Below, one piece after another: positions 45,851 through 57,853 of a stretch of DNA of 64,000 bases. Source of the DNA: Phlebotomus papatasi (taxonomy: Eukaryota; Arthropoda; Insecta; Diptera; Psychodidae). The translations under genes and the position numbers were made by a program. A model generated the notes under the pieces. The model saw nothing but the letters and a program-made list of their open reading frames with translations. It did not search any database and had not been told where the DNA came from. Location: NCBI RefSeq assembly GCF_024763615.1, contig NC_077222.1, forward strand, positions 23,064,001-23,128,000. The letters run 5' to 3'. Numbering within the stretch: the stretch's first letter is position 1; each line of letters starts with the position of its first letter.

Positions 45851-46256
45851 GGAGCTATATTCATATACGATTATTTCGAAAATTTCTAAAGGGAACTGGG
45901 CTTCACAATTATTTTTGTTAGTTCCACAATTGTTTTATAGAACTAACTTACAGTATGCTTAGAAATTCCATTAGAAATACGCGAGAAAATCGTATATTCT
46001 ATGTAGCCTTACAGCTCAAAAAAAAAACTCCACCTCTCTCTAGATCTTACCTTTATACGTTTAGGAAATTCGAAAAACGTTCAAGTTCCCGAAGGTTTAG
46101 GTCACAATTATGCAATTTGGTAAATATTAATGTTCCCTGTCTGACAAAAAAGCAATATAAATTCACTTTTTGGATTATTTCACATTGTACACTTAAAAAA
46201 TGAAATATAATTGTCCAATTACTTATAATTGCACTTGTACCATATAAATATTAATA

Positions 46257-46406
46257 GAGGAAGGTTTTCAGGTTTCGGATATACTCTGGCTTAGAATACT
46301 TCACATTATCCCCATTTTCCTTTATTGAATCTGACCTAATTTTTTCAGGAAATGTGTGACATAAGAAGTGTTCGAAGCCAGATTGTGTGCAATAACCCTG
46401 AAAGCC
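46257..46406. mobile_element. Element R copy 2
   Basis: GAGGAAGGTTTTCAGGTTTC at the left, right-end complement GGCTTTCAGGGTTATTGCAC, TA on both sides. 150 bp, uninterrupted, and in the opposite internal orientation to copy 1. Confidence 0.6.
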
Positions 46407-48691
46407 TAATATAAAATCTTCTTGCAAAAAAAAACAATTACCATTATAGGTGTTATGAACCCATAATTAACCGATTAAACATTCAAAATTGCATAGCAAT
46501 TGAAAATCGGTTTTTGAGTTCAAAACCAATCATCATTACCGACTTATCTCTTAAATTTGAATTGAAATTGATACGGTTAATTTTCTCCATTACACTAAAT
46601 GGCCAATTATTTGCAAGCTTTTTTTATAGTGCCTAAAAGAAACTATTAAATTTTTTATCGTCTGTGTGCTTAAAGTCTGGGAACATTTTTTTTTATTAAA
46701 GTGTGGATTTAAGTTATATTTGCGCCCTATTGAGCCCCTGAATGTGTTACAAAAAACACAAAAACCAGATAAAAGTTGGATTGGTGACAATTTTGCTAAA
46801 TTACTTTATCCTTTTTGTGCATGATTGAAGAGGGTCAGAAATATATATCAAAGGGAATTGATGTTTATAACTTTCTTTAAGTCAATGATACACACAGTAA
46901 GAACTAAGAATATCCTCAAAATGGACTCTTAATAGACCGAATTGATTCCATTTCTCTTGGGATTTTCCTCTCTAAATACGATTTACACGCTCCAGAAAAT
47001 ATAATCAGAGACAGATTTATCTCATTTATTGGATGGTTTTGTGGATTTTGCTTTCTACTCTGTCTCTCTCGCGGGAAAATTTACTATTTGTGAATTGATT
47101 CTATCCTTTTTCTCCTTTGGATCCTCTTTTACCATCTTCATCCCATCATCAATTGAGTGGCAAAGGAAAGAAAGGAGCGCGTGTAGTGGCGGAAATAGCT
47201 TTTAGCGTCTCAAATAGAAATAATAATTTACCCCGAAAAAGAGCCTACAATCGTATAGTTTAGGTTTGAGGATGTATTTGCGCAACAGGTAGGTTAAGCT
47301 GCCATAGGGGCCATATAGGCATGAGGCCAGGAGCACATCCCACAAATACTGAGAATTGCCCCATGAATGGTGTCAGGCAAAAGGGATAATAGGAAGCGCC
47401 TCAAAAGGACTCTCTGGCACCTTTCACAATTCCAAGAGTTTCTTCAACTTCTCTCTCTCTTTCTACATCTTTTTATTCTGGCCTATTATTCGACCCTTGA
47501 ATGCCCTTTTTTATATTAAATCCCCAGACCCTCGGAGCCAGGATAACAATTAAGGATGGATTTCATGTCGCCGCAATTATTTGATACATTCTGATCCCTT
47601 GTCTGACTTTACGGTTTTAGGCAATTCATTGACCTATTGAATTATTTTTTATTACTTCTTCTTTTTCTTGTTGTTGTTATCTTGGACAAAATCGCAACAT
47701 TGGAAGTTCTTCGTGTGCCAAAAGAAACTCCAGGAGACAAGGTGTGAAAAATTCAAAAGATATATAATGTTGTGGCCTGAATTAAAATCACGTCTTAGCC
47801 CGGTGAAAACCGCAATGAATCTTCTTCTCTTTATTCACCAAACAATTGTTTATAATCCCAATTTATTTGATGAGCTTCAAAAAAAAATAAAGCACCTCAA
47901 AATGTTTTGCATTGAATCATCTTCCCACAAAGGGCCCTCTTTTGATTACCCCGTCTCCATTGGATTATATTCATTAATAAATATTATTTTCTTTTATTTT
48001 TTTTATATACTTTTTCGACATTCAATTTTGATTAACTCCCCAACAAAGTTTCACGTAAAAGAAATTGCTCGTCGCGGACTTTGATGGGTCCTACCAAACA
48101 AAGAATATTTCTTGTAAAATCTGCGGTTTTATAGCTCACTCAACAATCGATGTCATATAGTCACAATTTTATTTTATTTTTTTTTTCATCCGTATTCAAT
48201 GGCATTACAACATAAAACTTCATCTTTTCATTCTAAAAACCATTGACAAATTGTGCATATCTCTCCCATTTTAATCAATCTCACCTTCCTACCTCAAGTA
48301 AAGGTGATAATTATTCTCACTAACAGCATAACAGTTGATGTCTTACATATCATTTATTAAATCAATCTTTCCTCCTTCCTATCCATCGCACCACGATCTC
48401 CACTAGAATTGCTATTTACTGACAAATTCTCTAAGTTTTCTCAGGTAAATTGCATCGATTTTTATCATCTACAGATGAATGCGTGCCTCTTCTTTTTCTA
48501 TGTGTCGATTTTTCGGAGAAAAATCATTCACACCTGCATTGTGGTAGGTAAATGTATATGTGAAGAAACCACGAACAAAAGTATACTTCTTTCAATTACA
48601 CCAACTTAAAATAAGAATACGTACACTTTGTACAAGATCTCATGCGACTAGTTTAACTTTGCAAATTGATTTCCAATAAACTTAACCCTTT
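46407..48691. other. Intronic stretch, no supported gene
   Basis: Includes a GC-richer stretch at 47230-47420 without repeat partner. The frame at 47668-48084 (138 codons) is the longest in the window. It is Phe/Ile/Leu/Lys-rich with no recognisable domain, no supporting splice or start context, and is judged chance. Confidence 0.45.
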
Positions 48692-48947
48692 CACTGAGAA
48701 AAAAATGGGGGTGCGATTAACTTTTCTTCCTTATAATTTTAATACTTTGTGTAAAAATATATCGAAACATTTTTTAATGTTGATTTTACACTTTTCTAAG
48801 AGTAAAATTAACATGAAAAAGGGTAACTTTAACCCCTAATTCACCTCAAAAGCATAATATTTACACTGATTTCGGATAAATACTGCAGGGTGAAATAAAC
48901 ATTTCCGGAATGTTATTTTAACTTTTTCGGATTTCTCTCTCACAGTG
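48692..48947 (+). mobile_element. MITE-A copy 5
   Basis: CACTGAGAAAAAAATGGGGG to CGGATTTCTCTCTCACAGTG, TT on both sides. The right end has a small CTCTCA insertion before CAGTG. Confidence 0.85.
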
Positions 48948-49389
48948 TTATTGCTTTCTTAGCTTGATCTTCCGCTATACGCACTTATCTATTATTTTCT
49001 ATGTTTTTATTCTGCGGTAAAATAACAAAAATTGCTTAAATTTGATGTATAACGCAGAAACGACAAAGTCGACATTTTTCTATGTTTTTCTATGTTTTTT
49101 TGCTATTTAAAAAAAATTTAAAAAAAAACATATAAAAAAGATTTTTACAAATAATTGAAGATAGGATTAGCGTCTAATTACCCATCGTATATTTTAGTCT
49201 CCCGATAATGAATTCAGGTCTTGATTTAATTTTCTATATTTTCTTTTGCAATTCCCACACAATTCCCACTACTCCAAATTAGCCTAAACACTGAGCAAAT
49301 TAATTGATTTTATGCAAAAACCGTAATTTTCCAGCAATAAAAAACATCCACATTAAATTTTAAGACCTATCAATGGTTTGTGATTCGTA

Positions 49390-49643
49390 CACTGAGATAA
49401 ATCCGAAAAAGTTAAAATAACATTCCGGAGGTGTTAATTTTACCGTCCAGTATTGATCCGAAATCGGTGTAAATCTTACCCTTTTTAGGTGTATTAGGGG
49501 CTAAAGTTACCCTTTTTCATGTTAATTTTACCCTTAAAAAGGTGTAAAATTAACATTAAAAAATGTTGATATATTTTTACACCTAAAAAGTGTTAATGTT
49601 ATGAGGAAAAAAAGTTAATCGCATCCCCATTTTTTTCTCAGTG
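49390..49643 (-). mobile_element. MITE-A copy 6
   Basis: CACTGAGATAAATCCGAAAA to TTTTTTTCTCAGTG. Flanks TA and TT do not match exactly. Inserted in the TTTTTCTATGTTTT array. Confidence 0.9.
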
Positions 49644-49936
49644 TTGTGAATCTGTAAAACCTATCAAAATGTGCTGTGCACATTGCAAAGAAATGGCAAG
49701 ACAATAAAGAATTGAGGTTAAAATGACTATTAATAGAAGATTAAAAGTTATCTTCAATTATCCCAATTACAACAGTGTTTATACATTGACTTTCTATCTT
49801 TTTCTATGTTATTTTTATACGAATTTAATGCAAAAGTGAATATTAGAAATGCATGAAGCTTGTAGATATCGAAATTGCTTGAAATTATTTTGGTTGATTG
49901 TTAAATGCTCTTTGAAAGAATATTCTTTCATATCTT

Positions 49937-50345
49937 GGGGCAGACTGGGGCAGGATTAGCCAGTAAATATAAGTTTCCCCTTATTATAATTTGTGATGAG
50001 CATTTTTAAAATAGACTGATAAATATTTCAATAAATAGCAGCAATGCAGTTAATTACTCTGAATAAATACAAGTTTATTCGTTATTCTTTCCAAGAAAAA
50101 CTATAAGGGGAAAGTATCCATGCTTCGTACGATTCCAAGCTTTGTAATGACTAAATTTTCACCATGTTTCTTAATAAATGCGAGTCATCGATCTAATATT
50201 TTAAGAACTAGAGTAAAGTGCCCAATTTTTCTCTCTTATTTATCGCCCATTTATTCTTTTTATTTATTATAGTCTTATTTATTCAGAAACATAGAAAAAA
50301 TTTAGTCTATTTTTATCACTGGCCAAATCTGCCCCCAGTCTCCCC
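49937..50345. mobile_element. Element P (GGGG-type ends) with an inner repeat
   Basis: GGGGCAGACTGGGGCAGGAT then TAGCCAGT at the left; right-end complement GGGGAGACTGGGGGCAGATT then TGGCCAGT. An inner block from 50104 (GGGGAAAGTATCCATGCTTC) matches 27303-27390 and is probably a nested element. Confidence 0.6.
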
Positions 50346-50930
50346 TAAATGAAAGTTTCTTTCGTTCAAATCGACATCCGTGCCTTTGTTAAAACTGTTA
50401 AAGAAGACCCTTTTGACAAACTTTAGGTCAATAGAGTTTCAAAACTATTTCTATCAAAGCTAATTATAGCAACATTTCTTTAAAAGTTTTTCTATGTTTT
50501 GTTTGTGAATTTAAAAAAAAATGCAAACTTTACCTAAACTCATGTCAAAATAACTAAATTTCACTTAAGTATCATTCCAATTTACTTAAGTTTGCAAATA
50601 GAGACGAAGTATTAGTTTTCTATATTTTTCTATGTTTTTTCTTACACACGGAATTTGTCGAATAAATCCCAGAGGATGCATTTTAAATGTATTTGAATAT
50701 AAAAATCTAATTTGCAGCATGATACTGTAAAAAAATTGAGTTATTTTTCGAAGATTTTATAAAAGAATTATGCGATGTTTTAGGTATTAACTTGGATGTG
50801 GGCTGCATGGAATCTTGGATGAACATTTATAGCTCGGTAAATATAGTATTACCTAACGTCACAGATACGTCAAACAACCTTATCATTTCTTAGTATAATT
50901 TTCTATGTTTTGCGATGTTTTCGTCATTCG

Positions 50931-52644
50931 AAATTCTCTTAAAAAATCGTTAGAAATGTGGTAATTTGAAGGTAATACTCTCAAACTGAAGATCCTTTAC
51001 CATTCTAAACGCAACTGAAGACCAACCAAAGCAACACAAAGTCTTAGATAACCAAGAGTCTTCAGTGAACCACACAAGAACCCAAACAGTCTGTTAATGT
51101 ATAATTTCACAATATTTTCCAACCATATATTTCCAATAGCAATTGAATAAAAGTTTTAACACAAACTTATTGACGCAGAATATTTGCTCTCTCAAACAAT
51201 CAATCAACTTTCGAGCAAAACTCGCCTGTTATTGTTATCGGATCAACAAAATAAATATTGGATTGGCTATCAATTACCAATAATCATCATATTCCCTAAT
51301 ACAGCAATTTCTGTTTACACCACAACTACCGCTCATCTATTATTTGAAAAATATTTTTAAATTTAGAGTCATGTTTCCGATGCTTCTTCTCTTCAATTTT
51401 ATTATGTCGTGTAGCACTCTTGCCAAATTATCGCACAAACCCACCCACTAAAATTCATTGGTAATATACCACTCTTTTGGGGACAAATGAGAAAGTTTTA
51501 TTTGTCCCAACAGGGGAGAACTATAAGTCAATTGTTATTGAAATGTACAAAAAGGGAGATGTCTTTAAAACGTGAGACTTTCAAATACTTTTGAAATCTT
51601 TTCATTATGTTTTAAAAGTGACTTTTTTTCTTCTTCAATAAACTTTTTAGTCATTTATATTTTATGTGTTACTCATCAACTAAATTGATGATTCCACCAT
51701 AAAGTAATATTTGCTCTTTTAATAAATTCCTCTCACATCATTTTGTGATTATTTTCATTTGTTAGGAAAATTATAGGTACATTTACAAGTATTATTACCT
51801 CTTGAATTTGATTATCAACCGGCAGCATAATGACCGTTGGAAATGCGAAAAGTGTGATTAATTGTGATATTCGTGATATCTTTCTATGATAGTCTTTTTC
51901 CTGCACAAAAAAAAACTCTCCTAAACAATTTCTCACAAGAACTATCAACAGTCAACAAGTTCACTTTTCACTTCACTTGTAGAGAAAATTTTTATGTTGC
52001 ACATAGCAAAAATAGTTTCATGCAGAATTGTCACAAAAAAAAAACTAAAAACGGAAATTGTAAAAACGGTAGAGACAAAACAACACATCCGATAAATTCC
52101 TCACAACTGTTGATAATACACTGAAATATCACTTCAACGAAATATACCCAAAAATCTATTTTGGAAATTTTTCTAACCAACACAATCATCAACCCTCATT
52201 TTTACACAACATCATTCAAATACATAAGAAGAGCCAACATAGTGAAGAGACCTCCTATCCTTCTTCATCCTTCAAAATAAGCCATAGAAAAATTTAAACT
52301 TTGCTTTGCACCCAAAGCAGGAAGGGAAGTTTGGGAGAGAGCAAGAGAGAAAATCACCATTTACACATATATATAAAAGTATTTCCACAGAAATTGGGTA
52401 GAAAAGTGCATTTTAGTCGCATAATTTATGAGACTCAAAATTATATTAAGGTTACAGACACACGCATACATTGTCACATTTTTTTTCCTATTTTAGACCT
52501 CACTTGCCCTTCCCTTCGGATGAGACATAATTTTTGCCCCCTGCTCGCATTATCAGCAACCTAAACCCACACAAATACAGTGTGGCTCATTCAGTATTCA
52601 AACCAACTAATTCGGAAGTTATTATTAAACTTCAGAAGAAAAAC
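50931..52644. other. Intronic stretch, nothing recognised
   Basis: AT-rich. Overlapping frames on opposite strands at 51733-52124 and 52301-52564 lack any recognisable domain. Confidence 0.45.
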
Positions 52645-53320
52645 ATTAGATACATGTATTTACTAAAAAAATGGCGGACTGACAGTGGAATATTTTATCA
52701 GATTTTTAATTGAATTTTTACATCTTAGTACGATTTCAGGAACGAAATGAAATTTTTTATCAAATGGTATATTAGTACATGCATGTACTAATTCATCAAG
52801 ACAAATCTTAGAATACCTATTTAAAGTTATTTTCGATTTAATAGTTTTTACCTGCTGATACAAAAACAAAAAAGCCAATATTTAAAAAAAAATACTTATT
52901 TTAGATTTAGTACAACGTTCTACGACCCTTAAGCCACTAACACTGAAGAAAAGTAATTAATTATTTTTGTAGTAACTGTTTATGATTTTCTGGCCTTATT
53001 AAAAAAATGCCTTACTAGCAAAAACCATGAATGACATTCGCAACGTGTTTTAGTACAGATCTGTACTAAACTCTTGATAATAGTCACTTCATTTATATGA
53101 AACAAAAAGTAGTAGTACATTTTAAAATTACTCTATAATTTAGTGATACAATTTTCCTACTTTCAATAGTTTTAGTACTGAATAGTGAAAAAGTTTTTTT
53201 CTCATTAAATTTATATTTTGTGTATGTTATTCTCGTACTTAATTTATTAAGCTGAAAAATCAATTAAATAAAAAGCCGAAATGTTTGTTGTCAGTTTCTT
53301 TAGTACGTGCATGTACTAAA

Positions 53321-53402
53321 CTTTACTTATTTACTTACTTAGGTGGCGCTACGGCCCATTGAGGGACAAGGCCTCTTGCACCACCCCTCGCCATACAGAT
53401 AT
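53321..53402 (-). mobile_element. LINE 3'-end remnant with TAAG-type tail
   Basis: On the minus strand GGCGAGGGGTGGTGCAAGAG, GGCCTTGTCCCTCAATGGGC and GTAGCGCCACC lead into a TAAGTAAGTAAATAAGTAA tail. A GC-rich segment ending in a short tandem tail is typical of 5'-truncated non-LTR retrotransposons of insects. No frame remains. Confidence 0.5.
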
Positions 53403-54030
53403 GTAATGATCTGTGATGTCTTGAGATATTTTAAACACAGGGATTAATAGAAATAATGAATTAGTGGATAAAGAATTATACAGTAGACTCTCGCTCATTC
53501 GGCTCTTTTTAATCGGGCGAAAAATTTTGTTGACAATTTTCACGTTTAATTATGAAGCTAATTTGCTCAAATCTGCTGTAGTTCTTCCTATTTTATCGTG
53601 ATCTTTATAATTGAGCGCTTTTTGTGGAATTTACAAAGGTTTTGACGCCCAAATCTATCTAAGCTTTAGCATAGGGCTGTACTAAAGCTCCATATGACAG
53701 ATAATTCTAGTTTCAAGAAAAAATCAACCACCAATATTTTTATTTATTTATTTTGCTTTAAAAATGCCAGAAAAGTATTTAAAAACTCTTGAGATGCACC
53801 TAACTTTCTCAAGAGTTTTTAAATACTGTTCTGACATTTTTAAAGCAAAATAAATAAATAAAAATATTGGTCTTTATTTTTTCTTGAAACTATTAGAAAT
53901 ATATGTCACATATAGCTTTAGTACAGCCCTGTGCTTAACGATTTATAATTCTTTATCCACTAATTCGTAATTTCTATTAATCCCTGCATTTAAAATATCT
54001 CAAGACTTCACAAATCATTGCGATTGCGTT
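53403..54030. repeat. Inverted repeat inside the palindrome array, split by a pogo-like piece
   Basis: TGATGTCTTGAGATATTTTA, GGGATTAATAGAAATAATGA and TTAGTGGATAAAGAATTATA on the left are mirrored at 53940-54025. GTTTCAAGAAAAAATCAACC and ATATTTTTATTTATTTATTT (53710-53755) are mirrored at 53838-53890. AAGTATTTAAAAACTCTTGA faces TCAAGAGTTTTTAAATACTG at the centre. The array palindromes at 53665 and 53917 are mirror copies. The left arm alone carries the CAGTAGACTCTCG piece from 53481. Confidence 0.75.
53481..53652 (+). mobile_element. Pogo-like element fragment (copy 3)
   Basis: Starts CAGTAGACTCTCGCTCATTC after TA. About 130 bp match the start of 59667 (TCGGGCGAAAAATKTTGTTG, AATTTGCTCAAATYCGCTGT). 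The right end is not recognisable, so the 3' border is approximate. Confidence 0.6.
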
Positions 54031-55376
54031 AAGAATGAGACAGATCGTTCTATGCTTTCAATGTCAGAATAAAATGTGCATAGACATGTGGAAGGAAGAC
54101 ATAATATTCAAAATAATCATAATTTTTTCCACATTATGTATGTACACTTTTTAGGCCCATATAGCAGCCACCGTGAAAAGCATTTTTCCAACACAACCAT
54201 TAATGATCATGAAATACCGTCGATGGGACAACATAAATGAATTTGTCCATGCACACAAGGCACTTTTCAAACACCCAAAAATGAGCAATTAAAAGTGAAA
54301 AAGAGATGGAACTATAGACAAAATATACCCAATGTGGATTGTAAATAATTTTTTGAATAAATAATTTAGATAAGAAAAGACGAAAATGTGTGCGGGTAGT
54401 TCCATGAGGTCGACCATAAAATAAAAAAAAGAGATGAGGAATGGTCTAATGGTGTTATTACATTGGAAAATGCTGAAGAATTATTTAAAATAAATCAGCA
54501 TAATCCAGTACATCCTGCATATCAATTAGCAAGTTGTAGTAACTTGGTAGACATTTTTTATAATTCATATGAGATTTAGTACAAGATTTAGCATTGGAAT
54601 GGATCCAAGGAATTGTTCTTTTCACTCTTTCGTGAATTTCTACTGATTCATGCAAAAGAACTTTTGATCTGAATTAGCTCAATTTATTTGATAACAAAAA
54701 AATTATTACTTCGGAAAATAAAGGAAAAAATCCCTATTTAGAACTTAGAAGGAAATTAAATCATGACGTAGGTTTTTTAATGAAAATCTAATTTTCTCTG
54801 CAATCTTTTGATGCTCTGAGGCTTAATATGAAGCAGACTAAAGCTCACAAACTTTTCGCTAAATTAAATTTTTCCTTCAAAGTAAATAAAGTTCTAATCA
54901 GTTATTTCTCTTTAATTTAGCACATTCTTGTACTAATTTCTTGACTAAAACACTTTTTATGTCATGGATTTCCGTTCTCCTGAAATTAAAACATTTTAAT
55001 GTCCCAGAATTGTAAAATAAAACTGCCAAGTTCATTTTTTACGTGTAGATTTTAGAACGTGTATGTACTAAACTTTTTTTTTAAAGATTTTTTTAACTAA
55101 AATTTCTGTTCTTCTGAGTTAAAACTATTAATTGTGCAAAAAACACTGAGAAAAACTCAATACTAAACACTCAGTTCTTTCTTTCAATTTAGCACATACG
55201 TGTACTAAAAATTTACATATTTTTTCTGAAATATAATTATCTTTTTGTAAAATTAAAGCTTTCAATTTTCAGGAAGAGCTACAGCTGAATGATAAATTAA
55301 GTGTGATTAGGTTTGATTTAGTACATGTTTGTTCTAAATTTTTCAAACGAGAAGGAAATTCAGTAAGAGTATGGTA

Positions 55377-55559
55377 ATGACATATGACAAATTTAAGATT
55401 TTTATGTGGTGAGTTCGGAGAAAATAAATGAGTACCAGATTTACATCACTTACTAAGAACTTCATAGAGCTTCTTGCAATGGCTATTTGATGCTCATTTC
55501 CCTTCAATGTTGTCCTATTCCCAAAAATATCACGAAAATTTGTCATATGACATTGTCAT
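55377..55559 (-). mobile_element. MITE-H copy 2
   Basis: Ends ATGACATATGACAAATTT and AAATTTGTCATATGACATTG. On the minus strand it aligns without gaps to H copy 1 through a frame of about 55 codons (SSMKFLVSDVN here, DSMKLLVTDMN in copy 1). 183 bp, inserted in the palindrome array. Confidence 0.65.
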
Positions 55560-55650
55560 AGTTACAGAATTCCTATACTGGTTTACCATATCACATTTCG
55601 TCTGATGAAGTTAGTAATTATTTATCTTATAGCAAAGAAATAACGACTTA

Positions 55651-55796
55651 TGCCCAATGCACAATAACTTTTGTTTGATAAACATGTTTTTGACATTTCG
55701 ATGAGAGTGAGTGAGATCTAGATCTAGTTATCTCGCTCATTCTCATGGGAAATTTTGAAAACATGTTTACAAACAAAAGTTATTGTGCGCTGGTCA
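55651..55796. mobile_element. MITE-D copy 2 (PIF/Harbinger-like)
   Basis: TGCCCAATGCACAATAACTT at the left, right-end complement TGACCAGCGCACAATAACTT, flanked by TTA on both sides. 146 bp, exactly the length of copy 1, in opposite internal orientation. Confidence 0.85.
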
Positions 55797-55837
55797 TTAG
55801 TTCTTTGCAAACAAAGAGAACATTCACATCGTTTGAA

Positions 55838-56088
55838 CACTGAGAGAAATCCGAAAATTTAAAATAACATTCCGGAAATGTTATTTATACCCTGCAGAAT
55901 TAATCCGAAATCGGTGTAAATATTACCCTTTTTAGGTGTATTGAGGTTTAAAGTTACCCTTCTTCATGTTAATTTTACCCTTAAGAAGGCGTAAAATTAA
56001 CATTAAAAAATGTTGATATATTTTTACACCTAAAAAGTGTTAAATTTATGAAGAAAAAAAGTTAATCGCACCCCCTTTTTTCTCAGTG
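55838..56088 (-). mobile_element. MITE-A copy 7
   Basis: CACTGAGAGAAATCCGAAAA to TTTTTTCTCAGTG, AA on both sides, 251 bp. Confidence 0.9.
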
Positions 56089-56384
56089 AAGGTTCACTGT
56101 GAAAAAACCATGCTTATATTCCCCTATAATTATCAAATTCAAAATCCGTTCTTGTAAAAGTAAAGCTTTTAATTTTGCAAATGACGCTAACCGAGCAAAA
56201 TAACGATCGCTATGTTTTTGCTCTAATTTAGCACATGCATGTACTAAACCTTTTAAACTATTTCTTTTTTAAATTTATATCTATTCTTTTAAGTATAAAA
56301 ATAGCAATTGCATAACTGACATTAGGAAGACAAAACACCGATCATTCTGCTTCTTCTTAAAATTTAGAACATGTTTGTACTATT

Positions 56385-57853
56385 TTTTTTTCTTACCTAA
56401 AACTTTTTTTTTTAATTTCAATTTACTTATGAGATTTAAACAATTCTTTGTGCAAGTGATTTACCCGCAGAGAATCAATGAAATAGAAGAATGCAGAAAA
56501 GAAGCAAAGGGACAAATTTCCAAGGAAGTTCAATTGAGAATTATTGTTTTAGCCTTGAAAGACCAAGAATGGAAAAAAAGACATGAAGGAATGGCAAAAG
56601 AGACAGGAATATCCCAAAAATCTCCTTCATGAAGCTTCATGTGAAATGTGCAATAAATCATTGAGGATTTACTTATCCCCCCTCAAGTGTCCCTATCTGC
56701 ATGACCAAAAAGTATTTTAATAAAACTTTTATATACCTCAAAAATGTTCATGCAGATAATTTTTGTTTTTCCTGAAAAAAAACCAGGAGACCTTTTTAGT
56801 CCTCTCCATACATAAATAGCAATATTCCTCCAATGGTGCTGTGCACAATTTAATCCACAATTCCCAGTAACGAGCCCAAAAAGAAGGCATCAGGGCCGTA
56901 TCGGAAAAAGATGTACTGAGAAAAAATAGTCTTGTGGTATATCAAATACTAAGAAATGTTATTATATTGTGCGAAAGAGAAAAGGAGCAGTAAGAAAAGA
57001 GATAAAAAATATATTCAATGAAAGAGACAGAGAGCACAAATAGTGGAAGATCTCTCTAGGAAAAGAGTACAAATTCCCGTATATGCAATATTATATGGTG
57101 TGCACATGCATATATGAAAATGCATAATTTTATAGTAAATTCTTGGAAAAAAGTCTCATTCTTTCTCCCTTCACCTACCCGACAAACACAACCCAACTAC
57201 ACATTCCCAACTTATTCATCGCTTTTAGGTATAAAAGTGAACAAAGGTAATATTTCCCTTTTACTCGATGCATCCAATTTGCAATCAGGTAAATAGGCAT
57301 GAACACACATTTTGCTGAATATAATTTTATGCAGCGCACACACCTTAGGAAGTTACCCAAAATGACGAATTATATACATATTATAATAACCATTCATGTG
57401 GAATAGTGCTTTGGTGCTATTAATTTATCATTTCAGCAATATTCATATCCCTCAATCAATCAACGCGTACAATGTGATTTACAGGATAATAATGAAATTT
57501 GCCTTTTTATTGCTAATTAATCACACCTTTTCAACTAAACCTAATGTCTTTTTCTCCTCTCACTCCTGACAAATTCCACATCGGCTTTTTTTGCAATAAA
57601 ATTGCTTCCAAGAGATAAATTGCGTTTGGCTGAGGAAATTCACCCACGCCCTATCATTATTATTGCATGATTTTTGTGTGAATCAACCGGCAGTGAATAG
57701 AAATGTTCAATTTTTATGTTTCTTGCTGTCCATCAAAGCACTACACTAAAATCTTACAACACGATATTTGTGAACAATCAAAATTAATTGAAAAGAATTA
57801 ATTACATAGAATAATTGGAAGTGCTTTATAAGTGAATTTTAATGCGATTTATT
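56385..57853. other. Intronic stretch, nothing recognised
   Basis: AT-rich unique DNA. The frame 56375-56632 ends in a Lys/Glu-rich stretch (EWKKRHEGMAKETG) but has no family resemblance or splice context. Confidence 0.4.

Larger units (their letters stand above)
48995..50925. repeat. Decayed array of TTTTTCTATGTTTT motifs
   Basis: TTTTCTATGTTTT or the doubled form TTCTATATTTTTCTATGTTT occurs at about 48995, 49075, 49230, 49791, 50486, 50615, 50771 (TGCGATGTTTTAGG variant) and 50899. Short spacings cluster at 128-156 bp. MITE-A copy 6 and element P interrupt the series. The sequence between motifs has lost clear similarity. Confidence 0.45.
52645..56384. repeat. Regularly spaced array of a 22-bp palindrome (core TTAGTACATGCATGTACTAA)
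   Basis: The palindrome or a clear variant begins at 52645, 52771 (perfect), 52906, 53049 (perfect, AGATCT centre), 53299, 53665, 53917, 54916, 55051, 55188, 55317, 56227 and 56363. Half-sites TTTAGTAC occur at 53171 and 54575. Uninterrupted neighbours are 122-143 bp apart. Later units also share a TCAGTTCTTTCTTTCAATTT-like run just before the palindrome and CTTTTTGTAAAATTAAAGCT-like text after it, showing a diverged tandem repeat of about 133 bp. The right half (TGTACTAA) is more constant than the left (TTTAGYAC or TTTAGAAC). Several transposons interrupt the array. The selective conservation of one palindrome resembles satellite monomers that keep a protein-binding box; no function is shown. 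Confidence 0.8.

Noticed and set aside
46257..46406. Independent gene-like signal from a GC-richer stretch
   Set aside because: Explained by matching ends and TA flanks as element R copy 2.
47668..48084. Longest open frame in the window (138 codons, plus strand)
   Set aside because: AT-rich codons, no recognisable domain, no splice or start context, and composition typical of random AT-rich sequence.
55141..55180. Possible tenth MITE-A end (CACTGAGAAAAACTCAATAC)
   Set aside because: Only the first dozen bases resemble family A and no further homology follows; it lies within the palindrome array unit.
52645..56384. CRISPR-like reading of the regularly spaced palindromes
   Set aside because: The genome is eukaryotic, spacers are over 100 bp, adjacent units share homology outside the palindrome, and no cas genes exist.
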